From positions 2,852,001 to 2,916,000 of the forward strand of contig NZ_CP030827.1 of assembly GCF_003597675.1 (NCBI RefSeq): DNA of 64,000 nt, in the 5' to 3' direction. Both the position numbers and the translations under genes were made by a program. Origin of the DNA: Neorhizobium sp. NCHU2750. Lineage in GTDB: Bacteria; Pseudomonadota; Alphaproteobacteria; Rhizobiales; Rhizobiaceae. How positions within the stretch are numbered: position 1 is the stretch's first letter; each line of letters starts with the position of its first letter. Positions 35,016 through 42,870 of this stretch are shown piece after piece. Below the pieces are notes generated by a model. That model did not search any database. It was not told the origin of the DNA and was given only the letters and a program-made list of their open reading frames with translations.

Positions 35016-36344
35016 TTATGCTCCTGCCTGGAAAAGAGCGCCGTAGTTGACGCGGCGGAAACCATCCGCCCCCTTGCGCACAACGTCAGGCCGGACTTTT
35101 TCGACCTCTTGTGCCATGACGCCAATCCGCTTCGGGGCGTTCTTGCCCTCGCCTTTGTAACGATAGGAGTACAAGCCTCCGACCTTCTTGATGTCGGTTT
35201 TCGCGTCCTTGTCGGAGAGCGAGAACAGGCCAGCAAGGCCGCCGAGGAGCGCGCCGCCATTTGCCTGCTGCTGCTGGTATGCAGCCATGTCGGCCTGATA
35301 TTTCTGACCTACGAGGCCGGCATAATCGACCGTCGGCATGCTTTGGCCTTGCGTGGGAACAAACTGCGGGTTCGTCACCTGACCGCCAGAGAGCAGCGCC
35401 GAAATCTCGTTGATCGGCTGATTGCGCAGCGCATACTGCTCGTTGAGGTAGGTAGCCCGTGCCTGGTTCTGCGCATTGTTCGCCGACTGCTGCGCGTTGA
35501 AGGTTTGATCCTTCAGGGCATTATTCGCCGCCGTCGCGCTGTTCTGGTTGCTGAACATCTGCTGGTTAGCAGTGTTCGCGAACCCGGCGTTATTGGCATT
35601 CTGCGAATACTGCTGGGCCTGAGCCGAGTTCTGGAATGCCGCTTGGTTGGCTGCAAGCCCTGCCAGACGCGACTGCTCCTGTCCTGCATTCAGGATTGCG
35701 CCGTAGCGAGCATCGTTCTCCTGCCTCGTCGCGGCGTCGATTGCGCGGTCATACGCGACCGATCCGGGCTCAAGCCCCTGCTGGCGAAGGCTGTTATCCA
35801 GTGCCTCACGGCTTGCGGTAAGCTGCGGGTTCATCCGCTGCATGAGAGCGTCTTCGTACTTCGACGTATCGAAGTCGACGTTGTAGCTCTTCGTGATGTC
35901 GCCCGCCGGCGCGATCGAGGTTTGGAGTTGAGGACCAGAGCCAAACTGCTGATAGGTCGGAACCTGCAATTTCGACGGATCGGCAGCGGCCGGCGCCCCA
36001 TTGAGATTGAACGGCGTGCCAAGGAGCCCATCGAGGCGACCTGACTGGTTTGCAGCGAGGCTCGCAAGGTTCAGGCTTGCCTTGTCATTCTGGTTCTTGA
36101 TTGCCTGCTGTTGGGGGGAAAGCGTCTGCGTGACGGTCGTGGTCGGCACCTGATAGGTCGCGCCCGTCGTCGGGTCGGTGACAGTTTTCATGTCACCATA
36201 GGTGTATTTCAGGCTTCCGTCCGGCGTGTTCTGATTGATGTTGCCGAGATAACCGTTCGCGATGGCCGTCGTGACGTTTGTGCCGGTCTGAGCGGCCGCA
36301 GTTTCGCGGGGATCAGGAGCCTTAGGCGTGTCTTTCTTGCCCAT
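35016..36344 (-). CDS. Virion protein with C-terminal S74-like intramolecular chaperone
   Basis: A 442-aa Asn/Gln/Ala-rich, mostly helical protein whose last ~70 residues match the Peptidase_S74 chaperone: SDKDAKTDIKKV (Ser-Lys dyad region), YSYRYKG, RIGVMAQEVEKVRPDVV and VNYGALF. In fibres and spikes this domain trimerises the protein and is then cut off by itself. The Gln/Asn-rich body and position among ejection genes suggest a trimeric tail needle or internal protein rather than a classic spike. Confidence 0.75.
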   Translation of the reverse strand: MGKKDTPKAPDPRETAAAQTGTNVTTAIANGYLGNINQNTPDGSLKYTYGDMKTVTDPTTGATYQVPTTTVTQTLSPQQQAIKNQNDKASLNLASLAANQSGRLDGLLGTPFNLNGAPAAADPSKLQVPTYQQFGSGPQLQTSIAPAGDITKSYNVDFDTSKYEDALMQRMNPQLTASREALDNSLRQQGLEPGSVAYDRAIDAATRQENDARYGAILNAGQEQSRLAGLAANQAAFQNSAQAQQYSQNANNAGFANTANQQMFSNQNSATAANNALKDQTFNAQQSANNAQNQARATYLNEQYALRNQPINEISALLSGGQVTNPQFVPTQGQSMPTVDYAGLVGQKYQADMAAYQQQQANGGALLGGLAGLFSLSDKDAKTDIKKVGGLYSYRYKGEGKNAPKRIGVMAQEVEKVRPDVVRKGADGFRRVNYGALFQAGA

Positions 36345-36803
36345 TTACGACCTGCTCTTTCTGTTGACAGCATGATTGGCCCACTGGTCATCGGTGAAGG
36401 TGAAGATGATCTCCGCCTCGTCGCGTCCGTGCAGCCTGGGAATGACGTATTTGTTGAAGCCGAAGTCTTCGCAGATCTTGGCCATGGCTCGGTTCGTCTC
36501 AGCCACGCGTACGGCCACCATCTGGCAGCCAAGTTGCTCGAACGGGTATCCGAACATTTCTTTCAGCACCGGACGGGTCAGCCAGCGCTTGCTTATGGAC
36601 GCCGCCGAAAACTCGATGACGCCATGCTGAGGGTAGTAGTTGTTGTAGATGACACAGGCGATGAGCTGGTCGTTTTCGATCACGCCAAAAGAAACGAAGT
36701 CCCTGAAGCCGGTGCAGCCATCGATATGGCGCGCGACGAAATCACCGAACGCTGCGTTGAGTTCAGGAAGCGCATGGCTCGCCCATACGACTTCGATCGT
36801 CAT
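36345..36803 (-). CDS. GNAT-fold phage protein (internal virion protein-like)
   Basis: A 152-aa protein with a GNAT-like plan: FGVIENDQLIACVIYNNYY, then VIEFSAASISKRWLTRPVLKEMFGYPFEQLGCQMVA split over strand and helix, then NRAMAKICEDFGFNKYVIP, the usual C-terminal motif of acetyltransferases. The acetyl-CoA loop is poorly conserved. Similar proteins sit between tail tube and internal core genes of podoviruses, so a structural or assembly role is as likely as catalysis. Confidence 0.75.
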   Translation of the reverse strand: MTIEVVWASHALPELNAAFGDFVARHIDGCTGFRDFVSFGVIENDQLIACVIYNNYYPQHGVIEFSAASISKRWLTRPVLKEMFGYPFEQLGCQMVAVRVAETNRAMAKICEDFGFNKYVIPRLHGRDEAEIIFTFTDDQWANHAVNRKSRS

Positions 36804-38413
36804 GCGCTCTGCTCTCCCAACGCAACCTGCATGGTTCCGAAATCGAGCATCACCTTTAGGGCAAACGGGCCACCGGAGACGACGACACAGCCAAGGGCGA
36901 GCGTGTCGCCGGCTGCCCGGACGTTCTGCCGATACTCAAACCGGAACAGCGACGACGAGGCGTCCCATTTCGCCACGTCCCAGAGACCGACGTCCCATTC
37001 CGACGCGCCTTCTTCGCTTTCGGTGACTTCCGAGAAATTCGGGATCCGATCGTCGCCGTCGGCGCGGGCGAAAAGGCGCAGTTTCGGCTTTTCCTTGGCC
37101 TTGACGTGCATCTGCCCAAGGGTCGCCTCTTTGCGCTGACCAAACGTCCCTGCTGTCAGGAACTGCGACAGGTAAGCGGCCTGGAACGGTTTGCCGTCGT
37201 CAGTACCGGTGATGTCGCCCTGCCACACCAGACCGTTGAGCGAGCCAAAGAACAGACTGCCCTGTATCGAGCCGAAGCAGGTTGCCTTCCAGTTCTTGAT
37301 GATGCCCCATGCACCCGTCACCGCATTCATGACGAAGGTCGTGTCAGGCGAGACGATATTGTCGGGAAAGGAAACGAAGATCAGCTTCTGCTCGGGCCAA
37401 TAGGTAAGAGCCCAGCCAGACGACACCGCGGTCGCCGCCATCGTCCAATCATCCTCGATCGGCCGAGACTTCGACAGGGTCGAGAGCGATTCTGCGCTGC
37501 GCTGGAGAACCTGCGACATCGGGATCAGACCGGAGACTGTCGCCACCAGCACGTCACCGCCAACCTTGATGAAGGCGTTTTTCCCCAGCGGCTTGCCGAT
37601 CTGGTAAACGCCCTGCAGAGTGAACTGGCCGGCCGTGTCAGGATCGGAGCCCTGGAAGATAGCAACCTCGCCCTCAGTCGTCACGAACACACAGAACTCG
37701 TTGGGGCCGCTACCGCTCTCGATTGACCAGTTGAAGCCCATCAGCAGCGAACCGCCGTTCTTGAAGGTGCTGCCCAATGGGAAGGCCTTCGCCGCACCGC
37801 TGATCGCCTCTGTCGGCAGATAGTAGGCATCCATCGTGCCTGCCTTCACGAAGAACTCACGCTTCTTGAACAGCCAGCCCTGCGAGAGCTGTGCAGTCGT
37901 CGTCGTATCTCCGGCCGGGAACGTAATTGCCGGCGTGGTCCAACTGGTGCCGTTGTAGACCTGGCGCGGGTTCGCGCCGTTGGTGATGATCAGGTAGGAG
38001 CCGGACGCGTTCGAATGCTGGAATGCTGACCAGTCACCGCTCACCATGCCCGACAGGACGGGAGCCGTAATGACCGGAGGAGCCGCGGGCGATGTCATGT
38101 CGAAGATTGCCGAGGCAGTAGCCATGAACAGCTTCTCGGCGCCTCCATACTTGAACGTGAAGGCTGTGACGAAATCAGCCCCGCCTGCAATGAGTGCCTT
38201 CTTCTTCGACCCGCCACGGATGCGAGCGCCTGTCAGCGTCGGCAGCCAGTTATTCAGGACGGCAGCGGCACCGGGTAGCTCATCCGACAATGCAGTGGTT
38301 GTGTAGAGACCCTTGGCCGGCGCCTGGAACGTCATAGGCGTCGATTTCTGTGGCGGAACGGCGCGGATCGGACCGCGGTTGGACTGTGCCACTCGACCGG
38401 GGCGAAGCTTCAT
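36800..38413 (-). CDS. Tail tube/stabilisation protein (tail tubular protein B analogue)
   Basis: A 537-aa beta-rich protein with the N-terminal motif GLYTTTALSDELPGAAAVLNN, typical of podovirus tail hub proteins (P22 gp10/T7 gp12 role). Long runs of predicted strands, no membrane segment. It overlaps the upstream connector gene and the downstream GNAT gene by 4 bp each (ATGA), so the tail genes are tightly coupled. Confidence 0.75.
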   Translation of the reverse strand: MKLRPGRVAQSNRGPIRAVPPQKSTPMTFQAPAKGLYTTTALSDELPGAAAVLNNWLPTLTGARIRGGSKKKALIAGGADFVTAFTFKYGGAEKLFMATASAIFDMTSPAAPPVITAPVLSGMVSGDWSAFQHSNASGSYLIITNGANPRQVYNGTSWTTPAITFPAGDTTTTAQLSQGWLFKKREFFVKAGTMDAYYLPTEAISGAAKAFPLGSTFKNGGSLLMGFNWSIESGSGPNEFCVFVTTEGEVAIFQGSDPDTAGQFTLQGVYQIGKPLGKNAFIKVGGDVLVATVSGLIPMSQVLQRSAESLSTLSKSRPIEDDWTMAATAVSSGWALTYWPEQKLIFVSFPDNIVSPDTTFVMNAVTGAWGIIKNWKATCFGSIQGSLFFGSLNGLVWQGDITGTDDGKPFQAAYLSQFLTAGTFGQRKEATLGQMHVKAKEKPKLRLFARADGDDRIPNFSEVTESEEGASEWDVGLWDVAKWDASSSLFRFEYRQNVRAAGDTLALGCVVVSGGPFALKVMLDFGTMQVALGEQSA

Positions 38414-39006
38414 CCTCGATCCTCCTCAGTGGCGGCACCAAGGGCGGCCTCAAACTCAGCCAGGGGATCATCGTAGGCCAGCCCCTTCTGACGTTTCCAA
38501 CGCCAGATGAGATCAAGCACCAGCAGATCTTCGGGGAACGCGACGGTATCGTCGTCCGAGCTCCAGTCGGTCTTGCCCTTCGTATCGCTGCCAATGATCC
38601 AGTTTTTAGTGATGTAGGTGAGCGTGCCGCCTACGGCGTCGGCTACCGGTGAAAACTCGATCTTCTGGCCGTTCAGGTAGAAGAATGGAGTTACCGATGC
38701 CACGCGCTTGATCACCGTCCACTGCGACGGGTTCTTGACGGGCCGGTAGAAGTCGCCAATGACCGACATCACCGCGCCACCGTCAATCATCCGGTCATAG
38801 TCTTCCGGCAAGGGGCTGGGGATCTGCTCGATCGGGGATACCTTCTCAAGGCACTTCCAATCGAACCGGCCGGCAATCTCTTCACCGCCGATCTTTGCCA
38901 TTTCCAGCATGGTCGAGGCCTGCGGATCGCTGGAGCCATAGACGCTGCCGAACTGATCGAGACTGACCACATCGCAGACGCTGTTGATGACATCGAGAAT
39001 GCTCAT
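38410..39006 (-). CDS. Head-tail connector/adaptor protein
   Basis: A 198-aa protein beginning MSILDVINSVCDVVSLDQFG, with EIAGRFDWKCLEK and the C-terminal LLVLDLIWRWKRQKGLAYDDPLAEFEAALG pattern found in podovirus adaptor proteins that sit between portal and tail hub. ATGA overlaps on both sides. The exact homologue (gp4-like or another) is not decided. Confidence 0.72.
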   Translation of the reverse strand: MSILDVINSVCDVVSLDQFGSVYGSSDPQASTMLEMAKIGGEEIAGRFDWKCLEKVSPIEQIPSPLPEDYDRMIDGGAVMSVIGDFYRPVKNPSQWTVIKRVASVTPFFYLNGQKIEFSPVADAVGGTLTYITKNWIIGSDTKGKTDWSSDDDTVAFPEDLLVLDLIWRWKRQKGLAYDDPLAEFEAALGAATEEDRG

Positions 39007-39602
39007 GGGGTCAAGCCTCCGACCATCACCTGGCTATTGCCCCAGCGTGCGCCCTCGTCCTGAAGCGACAGCCCCAGAAGGGCGCCTTCCTTCAAGCTGC
39101 GGAAGTTTGAGACCTTCTCGACGTTCTTCTCCCAGATGCCGATTTCCTCGACGAGCGCGTACAAGTAGGCGTCAGGCGCCTTCTGCAGCAGCCAGTTCGT
39201 GGGATTGTCGATCGTGAGCGGCGGGATCTTGGCGTAATAGTCGATCGAGATGTCACCTGAAGCGACCGGTCGAACCTTGATCGTCGAGCCGACGACGGAA
39301 TAGGCGCGCGGGAAGCCGCCACCCGAGCCATAGCGCCGGTTCAATTCCTGCAACGACCACGAGGAAAGCCCGTGCCCTGCCGGGCCGAGGATCATGCGAG
39401 CCTCAAGGAAATCTTCTGGCAGAGAGCCATCACCCTCGACGATCGACACGATGGCCGAGGTTTCCATTTCGCCCACGCGGAGAACGCGATTGATCTTCGC
39501 CTCGGCGAGGCCAATGAAGCGAGGGAATAGGTGCGCGACGTCGTCACGGTCCGAATACTCGCCGACGTCGACGAGCAGCGATGCATAATCTGAAATCGTC
39601 AT
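39003..39602 (-). CDS. Head-tail adaptor (tail tubular protein A-like)
   Basis: A 199-aa protein with an N-terminal helical segment FPRFIGLAEAKINRVLRVGEME, a central beta part ending DISIDYYAKIPPLT, then a helix DAYLYALVEEIGIWEKNVEK, the pattern of the phage adaptor/TTPA family. ATG at 39602 overlaps the stop of the 53-aa gene as TGATG; a GTG one codon earlier is less likely. Confidence 0.75.
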   Translation of the reverse strand: MTISDYASLLVDVGEYSDRDDVAHLFPRFIGLAEAKINRVLRVGEMETSAIVSIVEGDGSLPEDFLEARMILGPAGHGLSSWSLQELNRRYGSGGGFPRAYSVVGSTIKVRPVASGDISIDYYAKIPPLTIDNPTNWLLQKAPDAYLYALVEEIGIWEKNVEKVSNFRSLKEGALLGLSLQDEGARWGNSQVMVGGLTP

Positions 39603-39763
39603 CACGCTACCCGGAAGCCTTTGGAGGCTCGTTGAAACGCCCGCTCTGCATCGATCAGGCGTGAAATCTCTTCATTGATGCGACGGAACCCATCAGGATC
39701 TTTTTCCGGATCGGGCCGGCGCGCTTCCAGCTCGGCAAGCTGCTGGCGTGCGTCGGGGCTCAT
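39602..39763 (-). CDS. Small charged helical phage protein
   Basis: A 53-aa frame (MSPDARQQLAELEARRPDPE...ERAFQRASKGF) that fills the gap between two head-tail genes, with ATGA overlap upstream and TGATG overlap downstream. The Arg/Glu-rich helical sequence resembles assembly accessory peptides. No family recognised. Confidence 0.75.
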   Translation of the reverse strand: MSPDARQQLAELEARRPDPEKDPDGFRRINEEISRLIDAERAFQRASKGFRVA

Positions 39764-40083
39764 ACGCGGCCTTCCTTCGTGCGCCAGGCGCGGTTATCGC
39801 TGTCGTTGAGAAAGCGAGAGACGAACTTGTCGTCTTGCTGTGTGATGGCATCCACAAGCCCGCTGTCGTAGGCCATGTTGAGCGGGACAGAGCCGATCTT
39901 GTGCCAGTCACCCTTCCATCCTGCCGGCGTCTCCTGACGCTCCAGCAGGTTCTGCTCGACGAGGTGATGAACAGGATAATCCGTGCGGAATATCGTCTGT
40001 TGTCCGTCGAAATAGCGCCATACGGAACGGCCCGTGGCATAGTCGTAATCGAACAGTTCCCAGTCACCGTCCCGTATGGCCAT
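39760..40083 (-). CDS. Hypothetical phage head/tail region protein
   Basis: A 107-aa soluble protein (MAIRDGDWELFDYDYATGRSVWRYFDG) rich in aromatic and acidic residues. It lies between the 141-aa gene and the 53-aa gene in the late operon, 6 bp after the former. Conserved-looking in podovirus head modules but without a known role. Confidence 0.7.
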   Translation of the reverse strand: MAIRDGDWELFDYDYATGRSVWRYFDGQQTIFRTDYPVHHLVEQNLLERQETPAGWKGDWHKIGSVPLNMAYDSGLVDAITQQDDKFVSRFLNDSDNRAWRTKEGRV

Positions 40084-40089
40084 GTCAGA

Positions 40090-40515
40090 TCACCGCTTCT
40101 TTGAGGGCGTCATCTTGCCGGCGTATTCGCCCTTGCCCTCGTCGATAAGCTTCTGCATCTCGTTGAGCGGCATCTCGACGACCTCATCACGCGGATGACG
40201 GACGCCCTGACCATCCCACCAGTCATAGAGCAGCCGAACCGGATAGACGTCTTCGGCAACGTCGGCGGCATTCACAGAACCTGCGGTCGGCAGATCCTGC
40301 GGCTCAGCTACCGGCTGCACCTGGGAAAGCTCGACAGCGAGAGCATGAGCTTCTTTCGGATCACCCGGAGCCGGCGCGACTGGCTGGCCTTCGGCTTTCT
40401 TGGTGGCTTCGACTTCAGCAGCCGTTTCGACGCGCATGCCGCCCATATCCGGTACAAGTCGAGCCTCGCCTGGTGCAGGTGTCGGAGCCTGCTTCTCATC
40501 TATTTTCTTGTTCAT
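40090..40515 (-). CDS. Hypothetical phage head module protein
   Basis: A 141-aa protein: the first ~85 residues are Pro/Ala/Glu-rich and probably disordered; residues ~90-140 (YPVRLLYDWWDGQGVRHP...MPLNEMQKLIDEGKGEYAGKM) look folded. It follows the coat gene and its terminator, where head-stabilising or decoration proteins are often found. Confidence 0.65.
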   Translation of the reverse strand: MNKKIDEKQAPTPAPGEARLVPDMGGMRVETAAEVEATKKAEGQPVAPAPGDPKEAHALAVELSQVQPVAEPQDLPTAGSVNAADVAEDVYPVRLLYDWWDGQGVRHPRDEVVEMPLNEMQKLIDEGKGEYAGKMTPSKKR

Positions 40516-40531
40516 GGTCGTTTCCTCAATG

Positions 40532-40559
40532 AAAAAAGGCGGCCCGTTATTAGGCCGCC
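40532..40559 (-). terminator. Intrinsic terminator downstream of coat gene
   Basis: On the minus strand GGCGGCC, 8 nt, GGCCGCC followed by six T, 25 nt past the major capsid stop. A leaky terminator here would raise coat mRNA over tail mRNA, as in other phages. Confidence 0.9.
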
Positions 40560-40584
40560 CGTTGCTCGTTCCCCCGCCTGTCGG

Positions 40585-41577
40585 TTAGACGGTCGGGCTG
40601 AGGCCGAAGACATCAGCAACAACGCCATGAGCGGCTTCGTTGCTGATCTTCAGGTGACCTTCGCCGATGATGACGAACTTCGTGTTGTCACCGGTCTTGG
40701 CGATGTCTTTGTCTTCCTTCATTTTGCGGAGCCATTCCCATTCGGCATGATCCGGGTCGATGAAGAAGACGTTGCGGGCCACTGCGGCGCTTGCGGCCTG
40801 AACGCGGTTCGGGTGCATCAGCACCTTGCCGAACGGGCCTTCATAGAAGTCCGCATTGGCAACGATGGTGCGACGGCCGCCGTCTTCCGCCGAATAGCGG
40901 AACTGAGCGACAGACGGATCGGACATGAAGCCGACGAAGACCGACTTGACGTACGGCGCTGCGAAGACGTGCTTCACGTTGCCGCCGGCCTGGTACGCAG
41001 CCTGCATGACACCATCGGCAAGAGCCTTTGTGAAAGCGCGCTTCGTGCCATCCGTCGCGGGAACGGTCACCTTCGTGGTCTGGTTGAAGCCGCCGTTGGC
41101 GCCGCCGGCACCGCGGGAGACGTTCGTTTCCAGCCAGGAAGGAAGACCGCCGGAGACGCGGGTTGCGCCACCGACCGAACCGACGTTGGAGACGATCGAG
41201 AACTCGACGTCCTTACGCAGCTCGATACCCTTCTTGAGCTTCTGCTTCTTGACTTTTTCCACGTCGCCAGCGTTGCTGACTTCTTCCTGCGTGTTGGAAA
41301 CCACGCCATCCTTGCGGAAGATCTGCGTGTAGTTGCCGACACGGACAGGCGGAGCGGTCGCACCGAAGGTGTATTCGTCACCTTCCGTGTTCACGTTGGC
41401 GCCGGGAGCTGCCAGCTTGTCGATCTCCCATTCCGGGTGCACGCCATCGGCCTTGCCCTTGGAGATGATCGAGTAGATCGGGGTATCTTCCGGCGTGATA
41501 CGGGAGACCACGTTCGAAAGGGTTTCTTTGTTGCCGACGGCCGTGGTCGTCGAATAGGTGTTGGCAGGCGCTGCCAT
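40585..41577 (-). CDS. Major capsid protein (DUF5309/SU10-type)
   Basis: A 330-aa protein; start at 41577 (MAAPANTYSTTTAVGNKETLSN) has GAGGA 8 nt upstream, while ATG 41583 is too close. HK97-fold coat proteins of the SU10/DUF5309 family show the N-terminal NVVSRITPEDTPIYSII and the C-terminal FFIDPDHAEWEWLRKM and TKFVIIGEGHLKISNEAAHG segments. It follows the scaffold gene and is followed by a strong terminator. Confidence 0.9.
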   Translation of the reverse strand: MAAPANTYSTTTAVGNKETLSNVVSRITPEDTPIYSIISKGKADGVHPEWEIDKLAAPGANVNTEGDEYTFGATAPPVRVGNYTQIFRKDGVVSNTQEEVSNAGDVEKVKKQKLKKGIELRKDVEFSIVSNVGSVGGATRVSGGLPSWLETNVSRGAGGANGGFNQTTKVTVPATDGTKRAFTKALADGVMQAAYQAGGNVKHVFAAPYVKSVFVGFMSDPSVAQFRYSAEDGGRRTIVANADFYEGPFGKVLMHPNRVQAASAAVARNVFFIDPDHAEWEWLRKMKEDKDIAKTGDNTKFVIIGEGHLKISNEAAHGVVADVFGLSPTV

Positions 41578-41601
41578 GGTCATTTCCTCGATAGCTTGGG
41601 G

Positions 41602-42603
41602 TTAATCCCAATCGACCTTGAGCGCGTCATCGATCGATCCGGACTGTCTGAGCCGAGCCATTGCCGTTTTCTGCTTGTTAGCCTGCTGCGCTGATGCGTT
41701 CTGCGCTCGTCCCTTCGCCGCTGGCGGAGGAGCGTTGTTCACCTTCGTCATGGCCTTCCGACGCGCTGCGACGGCTTTCAGGCCGATCTGGGCGTAATGA
41801 GCCAGTGCGAACAGGCGATGATCCGTGACGCCTTCCATCTCCTCGTCGGAGTAGCCGAGTTCACGGGCAGTTTCGAACGCTTCCTTGAAGAAGGTTTCGC
41901 GCTTGGCCGGGTCCGCGGTATGCGGAAAGACCTCTGCGAGCTTGGCGCTTTCATCTTTCAGAAGAGCGTCATGCTGTTCCTTCGTCAATTGGCCGGCAAC
42001 CTGCTTCGGCACATTCGCCATTTCGAGGATCTGGTTGACCCGCTGGGCAGCGGTTTCAAACATCACCCGTTGGCGCGTGTACTGATCAGGGTTCTGCATC
42101 GCCAGCGCCGGATCTGGTTCCGGTGGCATCTGGGCAATCAGAAATTCGGCAAATGCTTTGGCGGTGTTGTTCACGCGGTCAGACATTTCGGAGAGCGCCC
42201 GGCCACGATTGCCGAGTTCCTGTGTCTTCGCGCTGTAGTCGCGCTGGCGCATGTAACCGAGCTTAAGCTCCTTTACGGGAACCTGCTCACCGCCCTTGAG
42301 AGTGACGACGGTTTCGTCGAGCTTGGTCTCTTCAGACTGCTCTTCGTTGCCGGTTCCATCATTCTCGTCGTCGGTACCTTCGCCTTCGCCGGTCTCTAGG
42401 CCTTCATCGGCCGCACCCGTCTCGCTATCGGTCTCGTCGGCTCCACCGGTGGGATTGTCCGCGACGTCGCTGAAGTCTTCTTCATCGTCGTCTTCGGGTT
42501 CCCAGACACCGCTGTAGTCATCGGAGGTATCGAGGTCAGTCGAGGGTTCAACGGTTTTGCTCCCGCCGTTGGTCGGCAGGTTGGCACTCTCGTTTACAGT
42601 CAT
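41602..42603 (-). CDS. Scaffolding-type protein
   Basis: A 333-aa very acidic protein: the first ~95 residues are dominated by Asp, Glu, Thr and Gly and look disordered; the rest is helical (ALSEMSDRVNNTAKAFAEFL, AKRETFFKEAFETARELGYS) and ends in a basic stretch (RAQNASAQQANKQKTAMARL). Charge and position just upstream of the coat gene are those of an internal scaffold. Confidence 0.82.
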   Translation of the reverse strand: MTVNESANLPTNGGSKTVEPSTDLDTSDDYSGVWEPEDDDEEDFSDVADNPTGGADETDSETGAADEGLETGEGEGTDDENDGTGNEEQSEETKLDETVVTLKGGEQVPVKELKLGYMRQRDYSAKTQELGNRGRALSEMSDRVNNTAKAFAEFLIAQMPPEPDPALAMQNPDQYTRQRVMFETAAQRVNQILEMANVPKQVAGQLTKEQHDALLKDESAKLAEVFPHTADPAKRETFFKEAFETARELGYSDEEMEGVTDHRLFALAHYAQIGLKAVAARRKAMTKVNNAPPPAAKGRAQNASAQQANKQKTAMARLRQSGSIDDALKVDWD

Positions 42604-42633
42604 GGCTTTCCCTATTGGGTTTTGGCCCTGGCG

Positions 42634-42870
42634 TTATGCCGGGGCGCGGGTTCCCGAGGCCTTGGCTTCCTCCAGCAGGAGGTTGAGCGTATCTCGGAAA
42701 TTCCTGATCGCGCGTACTTCAGCCGCGTAGGCTGCGCGCTTGGCGTCATCCGTGATTTTGGCGCCTATAATTGCGTCTACCGCGTCCTGCTCCATCTCGT
42801 GGAGGAGCAACAAGGTCAGCGGGTTTTCGATGAGGTTGCGGGCTGCTGCCGTCTTCTGTTCGGGCGTCAT
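42634..42870 (-). CDS. Small phage head module protein
   Basis: A 78-aa helical protein (MTPEQKTAAARNLIENPLTLLLLHE) overlapping the portal stop by 4 bp (ATGA) and followed by the scaffold gene. Small proteins in this position are common in podoviruses; role unknown. Confidence 0.72.
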   Translation of the reverse strand: MTPEQKTAAARNLIENPLTLLLLHEMEQDAVDAIIGAKITDDAKRAAYAAEVRAIRNFRDTLNLLLEEAKASGTRAPA

